Origin: Shewanella marina JCM 15074
GTDB taxonomy: Bacteria; Pseudomonadota; Gammaproteobacteria; Enterobacterales; Shewanellaceae
DNA length: 64,000 nucleotides
NCBI RefSeq assembly: GCF_000614975.1
Contig: NZ_BALM01000024.1
Coordinates: 1 to 64,000 of the forward strand
Direction: 5' to 3'
In this document: one piece after another, positions 46,548 through 55,908 of the stretch
Position numbering within the stretch: the stretch's first letter is position 1
How the letters are laid out: every line of letters begins with the position of its first letter
Translations under genes and position numbers: made by a program
Notes under the pieces: generated by a model
Seen by the model: the letters and a program-made list of their open reading frames with translations, nothing else
Told to the model about the DNA's origin: nothing
Databases searched by the model: none

Positions 46548-47894
46548 TTAGCGAGTAAAGGTCAGTTTTTGTCCCACTTGATTATTGATAAACTTATTGC
46601 CATCAAATAGGTGATGACCATTGACCCAAGTGCCACAAATACTGGCGGCAAACTGGTGGCCCGTGAACGGTGACCAGCCACAATGGTAACGAGTATTTTC
46701 AGTCGTCGCGGTATATGGATTAGCTAAGTCAACCATCACTAAGTCAGCCATATAGCCTTCACGTAGGTAACCGCGCTCTTTTAGCTCAAATCGTTCAGCG
46801 ACTGCATGGCTGGTTTTTTGGACGATTTTATCAAGACTAAATAAGCCTTTGGCATGTAAATCAAGCAGCGATAACATCGCATGTTGCACTAAAGGCACGC
46901 CCGATGGCGCACTGAAATAGCTTGCGGCTTGTTTTTCATCCCAAGTATGCGGTGCATGATCCGTCGCAATAATATCAATCACATCATTATTAACCGCTTC
47001 AATTAACGCTAATTGATCGTTACGGGTTTTGACTGCTGGGTTACACTTAATTTGGCTACCTAAGCGCTCATAATCCGCGTCATTAAAATAAAGGTGGTGG
47101 ACACAGACTTCGGCAGTAATATTTGCCGCTTTTAATTCGCTTAAGGTTTTGCCTGCTTGGAAAAGGTATAACTCATCAGCGGTAGTTAAATGTAATACAT
47201 GCAGACGAGCATTATTTTTTAGTGCCAATTCCGTCGCCAAACGAGATGAGGCTAAGCAAGCTTCACGTGAGCGAATTTCACCGTGCAAATGCATAGGGAC
47301 TAGTTCGCCATATTTTGCACGCATCGCATTTTCATTGGCTTGGATCATTGGGCTATCTTCACAATGGGTTGCAATGACCACGGGGGAGTTAGCAAAAATG
47401 CCTTCAAGGGTTGCGCGGTTGTCAACTAGCATATTACCCGTTGATGCACCCATAAAGATTTTAACGCCACAGGCTTGATGTGGATCAAGGCGTTTAATCT
47501 CTTCTAAGTTGTCGTTGGTTGCACCTAAGTAGAAACTAAAATTGGCTAATGAGCTTTGTTGGGCGCGGTCGTATTTATCTTGTAGGGCTTGGAGATTGGT
47601 TGTTTGTGGGTTGACGTTTGGCATCTCCATGAAACTGGTGATACCACCGGCTACTGCGGCACGTGATTCACTGGCGATGGTGCCTTTGTTGGGAAAACCG
47701 GGTTCTCTGAAGTGAACTTGGTCATCTATCATCCCTGGCATTACATGTTTGCCTTGAGCATCTATCACTTTTGCCCCTGCTGGAGCCGTAATTTGATTGG
47801 CTATTTGGCTGATTCGGCCATTTTCAATCAGTAGGTCTTGAGTAGTGATCTGACCTTCATTGACCAGTTGTGCATTGGTGATGAGTGTTTTCAT
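46548..47894 (-). CDS. Dihydroorotase (class I type, 448 residues)
   Basis: Amidohydrolase of pyrimidine synthesis (carbamoyl aspartate to dihydroorotate). VMPGMIDDQVHFREPGFPNKG holds the metal site, though the first His of the usual D-x-H-x-H is Gln. ACGVKIFMGAST carries the carboxylated Lys; VIATHCED, LHVLHLTTADE and IIATDHAPHT carry further ligands. YMADLVMVDLANPY and GWSPFTGHQF are typical near the end. It is the long class I form, distinct from E. coli PyrC, and a second dihydroorotase may be encoded elsewhere; a paralogue of other function (hydantoinase-like) is less likely given NPNVNP-type GGITSFMEMPNVNPQT. Confidence 0.87.
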   Translation of the reverse strand: MKTLITNAQLVNEGQITTQDLLIENGRISQIANQITAPAGAKVIDAQGKHVMPGMIDDQVHFREPGFPNKGTIASESRAAVAGGITSFMEMPNVNPQTTNLQALQDKYDRAQQSSLANFSFYLGATNDNLEEIKRLDPHQACGVKIFMGASTGNMLVDNRATLEGIFANSPVVIATHCEDSPMIQANENAMRAKYGELVPMHLHGEIRSREACLASSRLATELALKNNARLHVLHLTTADELYLFQAGKTLSELKAANITAEVCVHHLYFNDADYERLGSQIKCNPAVKTRNDQLALIEAVNNDVIDIIATDHAPHTWDEKQAASYFSAPSGVPLVQHAMLSLLDLHAKGLFSLDKIVQKTSHAVAERFELKERGYLREGYMADLVMVDLANPYTATTENTRYHCGWSPFTGHQFAASICGTWVNGHHLFDGNKFINNQVGQKLTFTR

Positions 47895-48164
47895 TAAGAT
47901 ACCTGAATTGCGTTATAAATATTATGTCCAGGAAATGGAGCTGCATTGTTATTGCTTCTAGGTATCTTCGAGGGTTACAAGTGATACCATTAGGTTGATG
48001 ACAGCTCACATGTTCAGTCGATTTGGAATAATACCCGAAAACAAAGTAAAATGCTGCTCAATCCGAATTGGATCGTTATTTTTTTGTGACATTTTAATGA
48101 GATGGCACTATAACCGAGGGTTAACGCCCTATTTGGTGGACTGTTTTTCTGCCAGGAGTATTTA

Positions 48165-49034
48165 ATGCAACTATTTGTAAAAGATTTAACTGTTATCGAT
48201 TTTTCTTACCTTTGTCCGTTTCGCGGTATGGTCGGTGAGAGTTGGATCGTTGATGTATTATTAGATGGCGGTTTAGATGAACAAAATATGGTGCTGGATT
48301 TCGCCAAAGTGAAACGCACCATTAAAAGCACCATTGATGCAGTATGTGATCATCGTTTGTTAGTGCCCGTAAAACATCAAGCTTGCCATATTAAGCAACA
48401 AGCTGAACGTACTTGGGTGGATTTTGAGAGTCAGCGTGGTGCAATCCATTTGGCTTGTCCTGATCAAGCCTTTGCATTAATTGAAACAGATGTAATTGAT
48501 TTTGATAGCGTAAACCAATATCTGCAAGTGGCATTAAAGCAAGCTTTGCCAGATAACGTTGCCAGTATTAGTTTGACGTTACGCACAGAGGTACTAGAAG
48601 GTGCGTTTTATCATTACAGTCATGGTTTAAAAAAACATGATGGTAATTGCCAACGTATCGCGCATGGTCATCGCAGTCCGATTACTATTTTTGAGCAAGG
48701 TATAGCCGCGCCGCAGCTTGATAGCTATTGGGCTAATCGTTGGCAAGATATCTATTTGGCTGCCATTGAAGATTGTGTCCCTGTTAGCAGTTTGGTTCTT
48801 TCAGGGCAGCAAGCGGACATAGAAGCAACGCATTTTGGTTTTCATTATCAAGCGCCGCAAGGTGACTTTCAGTTAGCGATGCCAAAACAGTGTTGTGACA
48901 TTATTCCGCATGATACGACGGTTGAGTTATTAGCAGATTTTATTGCCAAAGAACTGGTGAAACAAAATCCAACGAAGCAATATAAAGTGATTGCATTTGA
49001 AGGTGTTGGTAAAGGTGCAATCGCAGTTCATTAA
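48165..49034 (+). CDS. QueD/6-pyruvoyl-tetrahydropterin-synthase-like protein
   Basis: 289 residues, about twice the size of QueD. The N-terminal half has a PTPS-like pattern: VIDFSYLCPFRGMVGESWIVDVLLDGGLDEQNMVLDFAKVKRTIKSTIDAVCDHRLLVP. The C-terminal half carries LEGAFYHYSHGLKKHDGNCQRIAHGHRSPITI, with the HGH zinc ligands. So it looks like a degenerate or split two-domain PTPS-like protein. The reaction is unknown; true QueD makes a queuosine precursor. The next gene begins 11 bases on, and its ribosome site overlaps this stop, so the two are likely co-translated. Confidence 0.8.
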   Translation: MQLFVKDLTVIDFSYLCPFRGMVGESWIVDVLLDGGLDEQNMVLDFAKVKRTIKSTIDAVCDHRLLVPVKHQACHIKQQAERTWVDFESQRGAIHLACPDQAFALIETDVIDFDSVNQYLQVALKQALPDNVASISLTLRTEVLEGAFYHYSHGLKKHDGNCQRIAHGHRSPITIFEQGIAAPQLDSYWANRWQDIYLAAIEDCVPVSSLVLSGQQADIEATHFGFHYQAPQGDFQLAMPKQCCDIIPHDTTVELLADFIAKELVKQNPTKQYKVIAFEGVGKGAIAVH

Positions 49035-49044
49035 GGAGATTTCA

Positions 49045-49875
49045 TTGAAAAAGTGGTTAGTTTTAGGCCTGCTAGGATGCAGTTTAACCGCGCAAGCGGC
49101 AGATACCATTAAATTTGAAGGCCAATTTACTCAGGGGGCGCTAATTCGCGCAACAGTACCTGTTGGTACTCATGTGAGTTTAAATGGGAATGTTGTCAAG
49201 GTGAGTCCTGATGGTCACTTAGCATTTGGTTTCGGACGTGATGCTGAACTGACTCAACAATTGACTGTGACATACCCTGATGGCAAACAGGTTAATCAAA
49301 CGCTGACATTGACCAAGCGTGATTATCGTATTTCGTGGATTAATGGCATCAGTAAAAAGATCATGGAACCCGATCCTAAGGCTGTTGCACGTGCTAAGAA
49401 GGATAGCGCTGAAGTAAAAGCGGCGCGTAATGAGTTTACACCGAGCATTGATTTTACTGAGCAGTTTATCTGGCCTGCAACCGGACGCATTTCTGGTGTA
49501 TATGGTAGCCAGCGAGTTTATAACGGTAAGCCGGGGCGACCTCATTTTGGTGTTGATGTTGCGGCTAAAACGGGGACTGTAGTGGTTGCACCCGCTAACG
49601 GTAAAATTAGTCTTGCAGTACCGGATATGTTTTATTCAGGTGGCACCATCATTTTAGATCATGGTTATGGGGTGAACTCTACTTTTCTACATATGAGCAA
49701 GCTGTATGTAAAAAAAGGCGAGGCCATCAAACAAGGTCAACCAATTGGTGAGGTCGGGGCAACGGGGCGTGCGACTGGGCCACATTTAGATTGGCGCTTA
49801 AACTGGTATCAAGAAAGATTAGACCCAACAACGGTTGTGCCTAGTATGAAATCGGTATTGGCGGCTAAAAAATAG
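49045..49875 (+). CDS. M23 (LytM) family peptidoglycan metallopeptidase
   Basis: 276 residues from a TTG at 49045 with AAGGAG six bases upstream; this start opens a good signal peptide (MKKWLVLGLLGCSLTAQA). A beta-rich N-terminal domain (KFEGQFTQGALIRATVPVGTHVSLNG) is followed by the M23 domain: GRPHFGVDVAAKTGTVVVAPANGKI with His-x3-Asp, and GATGRATGPHLDWRL with the His-x-(Asp) motif. Catalytic residues are complete, so it is probably an active periplasmic endopeptidase for cell-wall crosslinks. Follows the QueD-like gene closely and is followed by a terminator. Confidence 0.9.
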   Translation: MKKWLVLGLLGCSLTAQAADTIKFEGQFTQGALIRATVPVGTHVSLNGNVVKVSPDGHLAFGFGRDAELTQQLTVTYPDGKQVNQTLTLTKRDYRISWINGISKKIMEPDPKAVARAKKDSAEVKAARNEFTPSIDFTEQFIWPATGRISGVYGSQRVYNGKPGRPHFGVDVAAKTGTVVVAPANGKISLAVPDMFYSGGTIILDHGYGVNSTFLHMSKLYVKKGEAIKQGQPIGEVGATGRATGPHLDWRLNWYQERLDPTTVVPSMKSVLAAKK

Positions 49876-49919
49876 AATAAAATCCGAGTTGTGAAAAGTG
49901 CTCAGGTTTTTATAGATAA

Positions 49920-49953
49920 AAAAATGCCGCTCACCTTGGTGAGCGGCATTTTT
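49920..49953. terminator. Bidirectional terminator between the M23 gene and suhB
   Basis: Long perfect stem AAAAATGCCGCTCACC / GGTGAGCGGCATTTTT with a 2-base loop. Confidence 0.92.
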
Positions 49954-49978
49954 CTTGCGCATCTAACTAGTTAACTAA

Positions 49979-50782
49979 TTAGCGCTTAAGTGCTTCACTT
50001 AATAAAGGACGTAATGTCTTTACTAATGAAATAGTGATCTTTGGAGAACCCGCAACAATGTTACCTGTTTGAACATAGTTGTGACCGCCAACGAAGTCAG
50101 TTACGGTTGCACCAGCTTCACGACAGATTAAGTCACCTGCTAGGATATCCCATGGCTTTAAGCCAATTTCGAACATACCATCAAAACGACCCGCTGCAAC
50201 ATAGGCTAAATCTAGCGCTGCAGAACCTGTACGGCGAACGTCTGCACAGTTATTGAAAACTTCTGCAAGCATATTGAAATAAGTTTCAGTATGTTGACGA
50301 GCTTTGAATGGGAAGCCTGTAGCGATAATACCGTGAGTGGTTTCATTTGCATCACCAACGCGAACACGGAAATCGTTTAATTTAGCGCCTTTACCACGAA
50401 CTGCAGAGAATAATTCTTCACGAACAGGATCGTATACAACGGCAACTTCAGTTTTGCCTTTGTACTGTAATGCGATAGATACAGAGAAATGTGGGATGCC
50501 TTTGATGAAGTTGCTAGTGCCATCTAGAGGATCAATTACCCACATAAAGTCTTTGTTAGTACCCGCATTCTCACCACTTTCTTCACCAATGATGGTGTGA
50601 TCTGGGTAAGATTTACGGATCTGATAGGTAATAGCAGCTTCAGCTTCTTTATCTACATTTGTTACGTAGTCGTTGACGCCCTTAGTTGAAACTTCGATAC
50701 GATCGAGTTCAGTGTAAGCACGCATAATAGTTTGGCCGGCCGCGCGAGCAGCGCGTACAGCGATAGTAAGCATCGGATGCAT
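49979..50782 (-). CDS. suhB: Inositol-1-monophosphatase SuhB
   Basis: 267 residues, the SuhB length. Motif A GEESG (residues about 67-71) and WVIDPLDGTSNFIKGIPHFSVSIAL (metal-binding Asp pair), then the distal WDILAGDLICREAGATVTDF. Beyond phosphatase activity, SuhB is known in E. coli as part of the rRNA transcription antitermination complex. Divergent from trmJ, as in many gammaproteobacteria. ATG has a GGGGATT-type site upstream. Confidence 0.96.
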   Translation of the reverse strand: MHPMLTIAVRAARAAGQTIMRAYTELDRIEVSTKGVNDYVTNVDKEAEAAITYQIRKSYPDHTIIGEESGENAGTNKDFMWVIDPLDGTSNFIKGIPHFSVSIALQYKGKTEVAVVYDPVREELFSAVRGKGAKLNDFRVRVGDANETTHGIIATGFPFKARQHTETYFNMLAEVFNNCADVRRTGSAALDLAYVAAGRFDGMFEIGLKPWDILAGDLICREAGATVTDFVGGHNYVQTGNIVAGSPKITISLVKTLRPLLSEALKR

Positions 50783-51035
50783 TGCAATCCCCTGGATGTA
50801 AAAGAACGAAAAATAGCGCCGCGTATTATACGTAATTAATTGGATATATCAAATAGCGTTTTCATATTAATCGTATTTTTATGGTTGAGTTACATTAGTT
50901 GTATTAATTACTATTATAGTTCAATGAGTTATTAGTTGATCTTTTTAGCCATATTTTTGCTAGTGAAGTCTCTTGGGTATAGATCCTAGAACATGTTAAG
51001 ATCCGCCAATCAGTTTTAATGAAGTTAATTATCAA

Positions 51036-51761
51036 ATGTTAAGCAATATTCGAGTGGTTTTAGTTGGTACATCTCATTCAGGAAATATTGGTTCAGTTGC
51101 TAGAGCAATGAAGACCATGGGATTAACCAATTTATATCTAGCAGAGCCTAGAACAGAGATTGATGGTCATTCTATTGCACTGGCTGCTGGTGCAGCTGAT
51201 GTATTAAAAGATGTGACAATTGTAGATTCGCTTGCTGATGCAATTGCAGATTGCAGCTTAGTGATTGCGACTAGTGCACGTAACCGAACATTAGATTGGC
51301 CAATGCTTTCACCACGTCAAGCTGGTGAAAAATTAGCGGCTGAAAGTGATAATAGTTCAGTTGCTATTGTATTTGGTCGTGAGAATCATGGCTTAAGTAA
51401 TGAAGAATTACAGCTATGCAATTATCATTTAGCTATTCCTGCTAATGCTGATTATAGCTCGCTAAATCTAGCCCAAGCGGTACAGATTGTTTGTTATGAA
51501 ACACGTATGGCGGAGCTTGCCAAAGTTGAAGAACCACAAGAGGTGATTGAATACCCTCATGCTGTGGATTTAGAGCGTTTCTTTAATCACCTAGAGTCTA
51601 CTTTACTTAATACTGGATTCATTATTAAAAATCACCCTGGTCAGGTGATGACTAAATTACGCCGTCTATTCAGTCGCGCTCGTATCGAGTCACAAGAGAT
51701 GAATATCTTACGCGGTATCTTAACCTCAATCGACCGAACTACAGATTCAGATAAAAAATAA
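51036..51761 (+). CDS. trmJ: tRNA (cytidine/uridine-2'-O-)-methyltransferase TrmJ
   Basis: 241 residues. SPOUT-fold methyltransferase that modifies position 32 in the anticodon loop. [29 protein letters not shown] at the start, [27 protein letters not shown] in the middle (knot), and the C-terminal helix with [10 protein letters not shown]. All match TrmJ. First gene of the run trmJ-cysE-isc; 12 bases separate it from cysE. Confidence 0.96.
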   Translation: MLSNIRVVLVGTSHSGNIGSVARAMKTMGLTNLYLAEPRTEIDGHSIALAAGAADVLKDVTIVDSLADAIADCSLVIATSARNRTLDWPMLSPRQAGEKLAAESDNSSVAIVFGRENHGLSNEELQLCNYHLAIPANADYSSLNLAQAVQIVCYETRMAELAKVEEPQEVIEYPHAVDLERFFNHLESTLLNTGFIIKNHPGQVMTKLRRLFSRARIESQEMNILRGILTSIDRTTDSDKK

Positions 51762-51773
51762 TAGGAACACTTC

Positions 51774-52598
51774 ATGGGTGTGATTTCAAGAATCAAGCAA
51801 GATATAAAGTCGATTTATCATCGTGATCCAGCCGCCAATAGTACTTGGGAAATTTTGCTTAACTATCCGGGTATGCATGCCATTTGGTTACACCGAATTA
51901 GCCATAAATTATGGTGCGCTAATTGGAAACTATTAGCACGATGTTTATCCACTTTTTCTCGCTGGTTAACAGGGGTTGAAATCCATCCTGGTGCAACGAT
52001 TGGTGATCGTTTCTTTATCGACCATGGTATGGGCGTGGTGATTGGTGAAACCGCTGAAATTGGTGACGATTGTACGCTTTATCACGGTGTGACTCTTGGT
52101 GGTACTAGTTGGAGTGCAGGCAAGCGACATCCAACGCTTGAGAATAATGTGGTGGTCGGTGCGGGTGCTAAAATTCTTGGCCCAATCACCATGCATGAAG
52201 GTGCAAGAGTGGGCTCGAATTCAGTGGTAGTTAAAGATGTACCACAAAATACCACGGTAGTTGGGATCCCCGGACGAGTGGTTGAGCGTCCTAATGAAGC
52301 GTCTAAAGAGCAACATGCTCGTCGTAGTGAAATGGCCAAAAAGTACGGTTTTGATGCTTATGCTGTGTCGCCAGATAACCCCGATCCTGTTGCAAATGCC
52401 ATTGGTCAGATGCTTGATCATATGCAACTTATGGACACTAAAGTGCAGGATATGTGCAAGGAAATTAAGGCGATGGGTGGAAAAATTAGCACTGAGAAGC
52501 TGCCTGAGCTAGATGTTGTAGACGACTTTATTGATGCAGAGAAAGAAGCTGCGCAAAAGCGTAAACAAGCATTAGATGAGTTCGATCCCATTATCTGA
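51774..52598 (+). CDS. cysE: Serine O-acetyltransferase CysE
   Basis: 274 residues. The N-terminal helical part ([38 protein letters not shown]) is followed by left-handed beta-helix repeats: [46 protein letters not shown]. The active-site His/Asp are in this region. It makes O-acetylserine for cysteine synthesis. A C-terminal tail of about 70 residues follows the repeats. Located just upstream of the iscR operon, which fits sulfur supply for Fe-S clusters, and possibly co-transcribed with trmJ. Confidence 0.96.
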   Translation: MGVISRIKQDIKSIYHRDPAANSTWEILLNYPGMHAIWLHRISHKLWCANWKLLARCLSTFSRWLTGVEIHPGATIGDRFFIDHGMGVVIGETAEIGDDCTLYHGVTLGGTSWSAGKRHPTLENNVVVGAGAKILGPITMHEGARVGSNSVVVKDVPQNTTVVGIPGRVVERPNEASKEQHARRSEMAKKYGFDAYAVSPDNPDPVANAIGQMLDHMQLMDTKVQDMCKEIKAMGGKISTEKLPELDVVDDFIDAEKEAAQKRKQALDEFDPII

Positions 52599-52653
52599 CA
52601 AAATTAGTCAATTATTTTTTAATTGAGCATTGAATATTTTAGGTTAAACAGGT

Positions 52654-52685
52654 TAAATACCTCAGCAAAATGGTTGAGGTATTTA
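52654..52685 (+). terminator. Hairpin after cysE
   Basis: TAAATACCTCA / TGAGGTATTTA stem of 11 bases with a 9-base loop; no T run follows. It lies just before the IscR boxes. Possible terminator of trmJ-cysE. Confidence 0.5.
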
Positions 52686-52705
52686 ACATTTGAACCTTGC
52701 TCAAA

Positions 52706-52730
52706 ATACTTGAGTAAAATAGTTGGTTTT
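52706..52730 (+). promoter_or_regulatory. Probable distal IscR type 1 box
   Basis: 25 bases starting ATACTTGAGTAAAATAG. It resembles the type 1 IscR consensus less well than the next box but abuts it exactly. Confidence 0.6.
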
Positions 52731-52755
52731 ATACTTGACTGATTTACTCAGGTAT
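52731..52755 (+). promoter_or_regulatory. Probable proximal IscR type 1 box
   Basis: 25 bases starting ATACTTGACTGATTTACTC and ending GGTAT. It fits the type 1 consensus (ATASYYGACT, then AT-rich, then AGTCRRSTAT) with one mismatch. Forty bases before the iscR start. It is the binding site expected for [2Fe-2S]-IscR, which represses its own operon. Confidence 0.8.
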
Positions 52756-52794
52756 GTTGAAATTCTCTTATACCAAATTTGGAGAATTGGCCGC

Positions 52795-53256
52795 ATGAAA
52801 CTAACTTCAAAAGGTCGCTATGCAGTGACTGCTATGTTGGATGTCGCAATACATTCATCAGATAGTCCAGTTCCTTTAGCCGATATTTCAGAGCGCCAGG
52901 GCATTTCTTTATCTTATTTAGAACAGCTATTTGCTAAATTACGTAAAAATGGTTTAGTGACGAGTGTTCGTGGACCCGGTGGTGGTTACCGTTTAGGTGA
53001 TAATGCCGACAACATTTCAGTTGGAATGGTGGTTCGGGCAGTAGATGAGAGTGTAGATGCGACTCGATGTCAAGGAAAAGGAAACTGTCAGAGTGGTACT
53101 AAATGTTTAACTCATTCACTTTGGGGTGATTTAAGCAGACAAATTTCAGAATTTTTAAATGGTATTAGTCTAGCAAGTTTGATGCAGGAACGGAGAGTTC
53201 AACACATCTCACTACAGCAAGATCAAATACAACAGCAACAAAGATTGATTATTTAG
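52795..53256 (+). CDS. iscR: Fe-S cluster regulator IscR
   Basis: 153 residues from the ATG at 52795 ([21 protein letters not shown], the family N-terminus); the upstream in-frame start is not supported. Rrf2-type winged helix with [31 protein letters not shown]. The three cluster-binding cysteines are in [13 protein letters not shown]. It represses the isc operon when loaded with a [2Fe-2S] cluster; two IscR boxes lie upstream. First gene of the isc operon. Confidence 0.97.
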   Translation: MKLTSKGRYAVTAMLDVAIHSSDSPVPLADISERQGISLSYLEQLFAKLRKNGLVTSVRGPGGGYRLGDNADNISVGMVVRAVDESVDATRCQGKGNCQSGTKCLTHSLWGDLSRQISEFLNGISLASLMQERRVQHISLQQDQIQQQQRLII

Positions 53257-53328
53257 TTTTTGTTTTTTACAAATTTAATGTACGTAGTAATGTAGCCTCG
53301 CCAGAGACTGCGAAGTACGGAGTGTGTG

Positions 53329-54543
53329 ATGAAGCTTCCTATTTATTTAGATTATGCCGCAACAACACCTGTAGACCCTCGCGTCGCAGAAAAAATGTGT
53401 CAATTTATGACAATGGATGGTGTTTTTGGTAACCCAGCGTCTCGTTCTCATCGATATGGCTGGCAAGCTGAAGAGGCCGTTGATATTGCTCGTAACCAAG
53501 TTGCTGAGTTAATTAATGCTGACCCTCGTGAAATCGTGTTTACATCAGGTGCTACAGAGTCTGATAACCTAGCGATTAAAGGTGTTGCTCACTTTTACCA
53601 AAAGAAAGGTAAGCACATCATTACCAGCAAAACTGAACATAAAGCGGTGCTAGATACTTGTCGTAATCTAGAGCGTGAAGGTTTTGAAGTGACTTACTTA
53701 GAGCCTGCTGCAAATGGCATTATTCCGCTTGAGCGTATTGAAGCGGCAATGCGCGATGACACTATCTTACTATCATTAATGCAAGTTAATAACGAAATTG
53801 GTGTTATTCACGATATTGATGCAATTGGTGAGTTATGTCGTTCTAAAGGTGTTATTTTCCATGTCGATGCTGCGCAAAGTGCAGGTAAATTACCTATCGA
53901 TATGCAAAAGAGCAAAGTAGATTTAATGTCGATCTCTGGTCACAAGATGTATGGCCCAAAAGGCATTGGTGCCTTATATGTTCGTCGTAAGCCACGTATT
54001 CGTTTAGAAGCACAAATGCATGGTGGTGGACATGAGCGCGGTATGCGTAGCGGTACATTGCCAACACATCAAATTGTTGGTTTAGGTGAAGCAGCTGCTA
54101 TTGCAAAAGCGGATATGGAAAGCGATAACGCACGTATTCGTCATCTACGCGATAAGTTGTGGAATGGCATCAAAGATATTGAAGAAACTTATGTTAATGG
54201 TGATATGGATAACCGTGTTTGCGGTAGCCTTAACGTAAGCTTTAACTTTGTTGAAGGTGAATCTTTAATGATGGCGCTGAAAGATTTAGCCGTATCATCA
54301 GGTTCAGCTTGTACTTCAGCAAGCTTAGAGCCAAGCTACGTTTTACGTGCTTTAGGCTTAAGTGATGAGATGGCACATAGCTCAATTCGTTTCTCTATCG
54401 GTCGTTTTACTACCGAAGAAGATATTGATTACACCATTAAAATTATTAATGAATCAATCGATAAGCTAAGAGAAATGTCACCATTGTGGGAAATGTTCAA
54501 AGATGGCGTTGACCTAGAAAAAGTACAATGGGCACATCACTAA
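53329..54543 (+). CDS. iscS: Cysteine desulfurase IscS
   Basis: 404 residues from the ATG at 53329, with GGAG six bases upstream; the GTG one codon earlier is less likely. PLP-binding Lys in [12 protein letters not shown] (about 206), catalytic Cys in [21 protein letters not shown] (about 328), and [23 protein letters not shown] at the start. Removes sulfur from cysteine and passes it to IscU and to tRNA thiolation enzymes. Second gene of the operon, 72 bases after iscR. Confidence 0.98.
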   Translation: MKLPIYLDYAATTPVDPRVAEKMCQFMTMDGVFGNPASRSHRYGWQAEEAVDIARNQVAELINADPREIVFTSGATESDNLAIKGVAHFYQKKGKHIITSKTEHKAVLDTCRNLEREGFEVTYLEPAANGIIPLERIEAAMRDDTILLSLMQVNNEIGVIHDIDAIGELCRSKGVIFHVDAAQSAGKLPIDMQKSKVDLMSISGHKMYGPKGIGALYVRRKPRIRLEAQMHGGGHERGMRSGTLPTHQIVGLGEAAAIAKADMESDNARIRHLRDKLWNGIKDIEETYVNGDMDNRVCGSLNVSFNFVEGESLMMALKDLAVSSGSACTSASLEPSYVLRALGLSDEMAHSSIRFSIGRFTTEEDIDYTIKIINESIDKLREMSPLWEMFKDGVDLEKVQWAHH

Positions 54544-54599
54544 GATAATTATAAGCAGGCCTAATATGGCCTGCTATACAAGCAATTTGGAGCAGTATC

Positions 54600-54983
54600 A
54601 TGGCTTACAGCGAAAAAGTAATCGATCATTATGAAAATCCACGTAACGTGGGTTCTTTTGACAAAAACGATCCATCAGTAGTGACCGGTATGGTCGGCGC
54701 ACCCGCTTGTGGTGACGTGATGAAGTTACAGTTAAAAATTGATGGTAACGGTGTTATTGAAGACGCTAAGTTCAAAACATATGGTTGCGGTAGCGCAATT
54801 GCTTCTAGCTCACTAGTGACTGAATGGGTTAAGGGCAAAACCATCGAACAAGCGGCAGAGATCAAAAATACTGACATTGCTGAGGAATTAGCCTTGCCAC
54901 CAGTTAAGATTCATTGTTCAATCCTTGCTGAAGATGCAATCAAAGCTGCGTTAGACGAATATAAGTCTAAACAAGCTAAGTAG
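54600..54983 (+). CDS. iscU: Fe-S cluster scaffold IscU
   Basis: 127 residues. Three cluster-binding cysteines in GAPACGDVMK (37), YGCGSAIASSSLVTEW (63) and KIHCSILAEDAI (106). The LPPVK motif recognised by HscA is at about 99-103. Assembles clusters with sulfur from IscS. 56 bases after iscS and 15 before iscA. Confidence 0.98.
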   Translation: MAYSEKVIDHYENPRNVGSFDKNDPSVVTGMVGAPACGDVMKLQLKIDGNGVIEDAKFKTYGCGSAIASSSLVTEWVKGKTIEQAAEIKNTDIAEELALPPVKIHCSILAEDAIKAALDEYKSKQAK

Positions 54984-54998
54984 TTAACTGGAGATATA

Positions 54999-55321
54999 AT
55001 GGCGATTTCAATTACGCCTGCGGCAGCTGAACGAGTACGCTCATTTTTAAGTAATCGCGGTAAAGGATTAGGCCTTCGTTTAGGTTTAAAAACCTCTGGC
55101 TGTTCAGGTATGTCATATGTACTTGAGTTTGTTGATGAACTTAATGCTGATGATGAGATATATGAAGTCGACGGCGTTAATATTATTATCGATGCTAAAA
55201 GCTTTATTTACTTACAAGGCATTGAACTTGATTTCGTTAAAGAAGGCCTTAATGAGGCTTTAAGTTCAATAATCCTAATGCTAAAGGTGAATGTGGTTGC
55301 GGTGAAAGCTTTACCGTTTAA
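54999..55321 (+). pseudogene. iscA: A-type Fe-S carrier IscA, C-terminus broken by a one-base deletion
   Basis: [47 protein letters not shown] is normal IscA with Cys35 intact. At 55256-55257 GG replaces an expected GGG. As read, the frame loses the conserved end and stops at 55337. Adding one G gives [24 protein letters not shown] and a stop at 55321, restoring the CGC pair that binds the cluster and the exact E. coli length of 107. The corrected stop leaves 12 bases to hscB. Almost certainly a sequencing error, since IscA without its two C-terminal cysteines would be inactive. Confidence 0.93.
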
Positions 55322-55333
55322 TCAAACTAGACA

Positions 55334-55846
55334 ATGAATTATTTCGAATTATTTAATTTTTCGCCAGCATTTCAAATTGATCTCACTGTCCTTGCAGAGC
55401 GTTATCGCGAATTGCAAAGGACAGTTCATCCTGATAATTTTGCTAACGCCTCCGAACAACAGAAATTACTTGCTGTACAACGTACCGCGCAAGTCAATGA
55501 TGGTTATCAAGCATTAAAAAATCCTGTTCGTCGCGCGGAACATATTCTATTTCTCCGTGGAATAGATATTAGTCACGAGACCACAACAGTTAAAGATACC
55601 GCTTTCTTAATGCAACAGATGGAATGGCGCGAAGCACTTGAAGAGATCACCTCTGTTGATGATGTTGCCAGTCTTTATGATGAGTTTTCAGATTATCAAA
55701 AATTGTTAACTGCACATTTAAGCTTAATGTTAGCAAGTGATAACGTTAACGATTGGTCAATGGCTGCTGACGACATTCGTAAACTTAAGTTTATGATCAA
55801 GTTACATGATGAATTAGTCCGTATTGAAGATGCGTTATATGACTAA
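55334..55846 (+). CDS. hscB: Co-chaperone HscB
   Basis: 170 residues. J-domain at the N-terminus with the HPD motif in RTVHPDNFA (about 32-34) and [23 protein letters not shown]; the C-terminal three-helix bundle binds IscU. Works with HscA to release clusters from IscU. Length as in relatives. Confidence 0.96.
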   Translation: MNYFELFNFSPAFQIDLTVLAERYRELQRTVHPDNFANASEQQKLLAVQRTAQVNDGYQALKNPVRRAEHILFLRGIDISHETTTVKDTAFLMQQMEWREALEEITSVDDVASLYDEFSDYQKLLTAHLSLMLASDNVNDWSMAADDIRKLKFMIKLHDELVRIEDALYD

Positions 55847-55908
55847 TTAACCCCGTTTTTATTGTTGGCTCAATTTATTGAGCAACTTTGTTTATAAGTT
55901 GGATAAAT

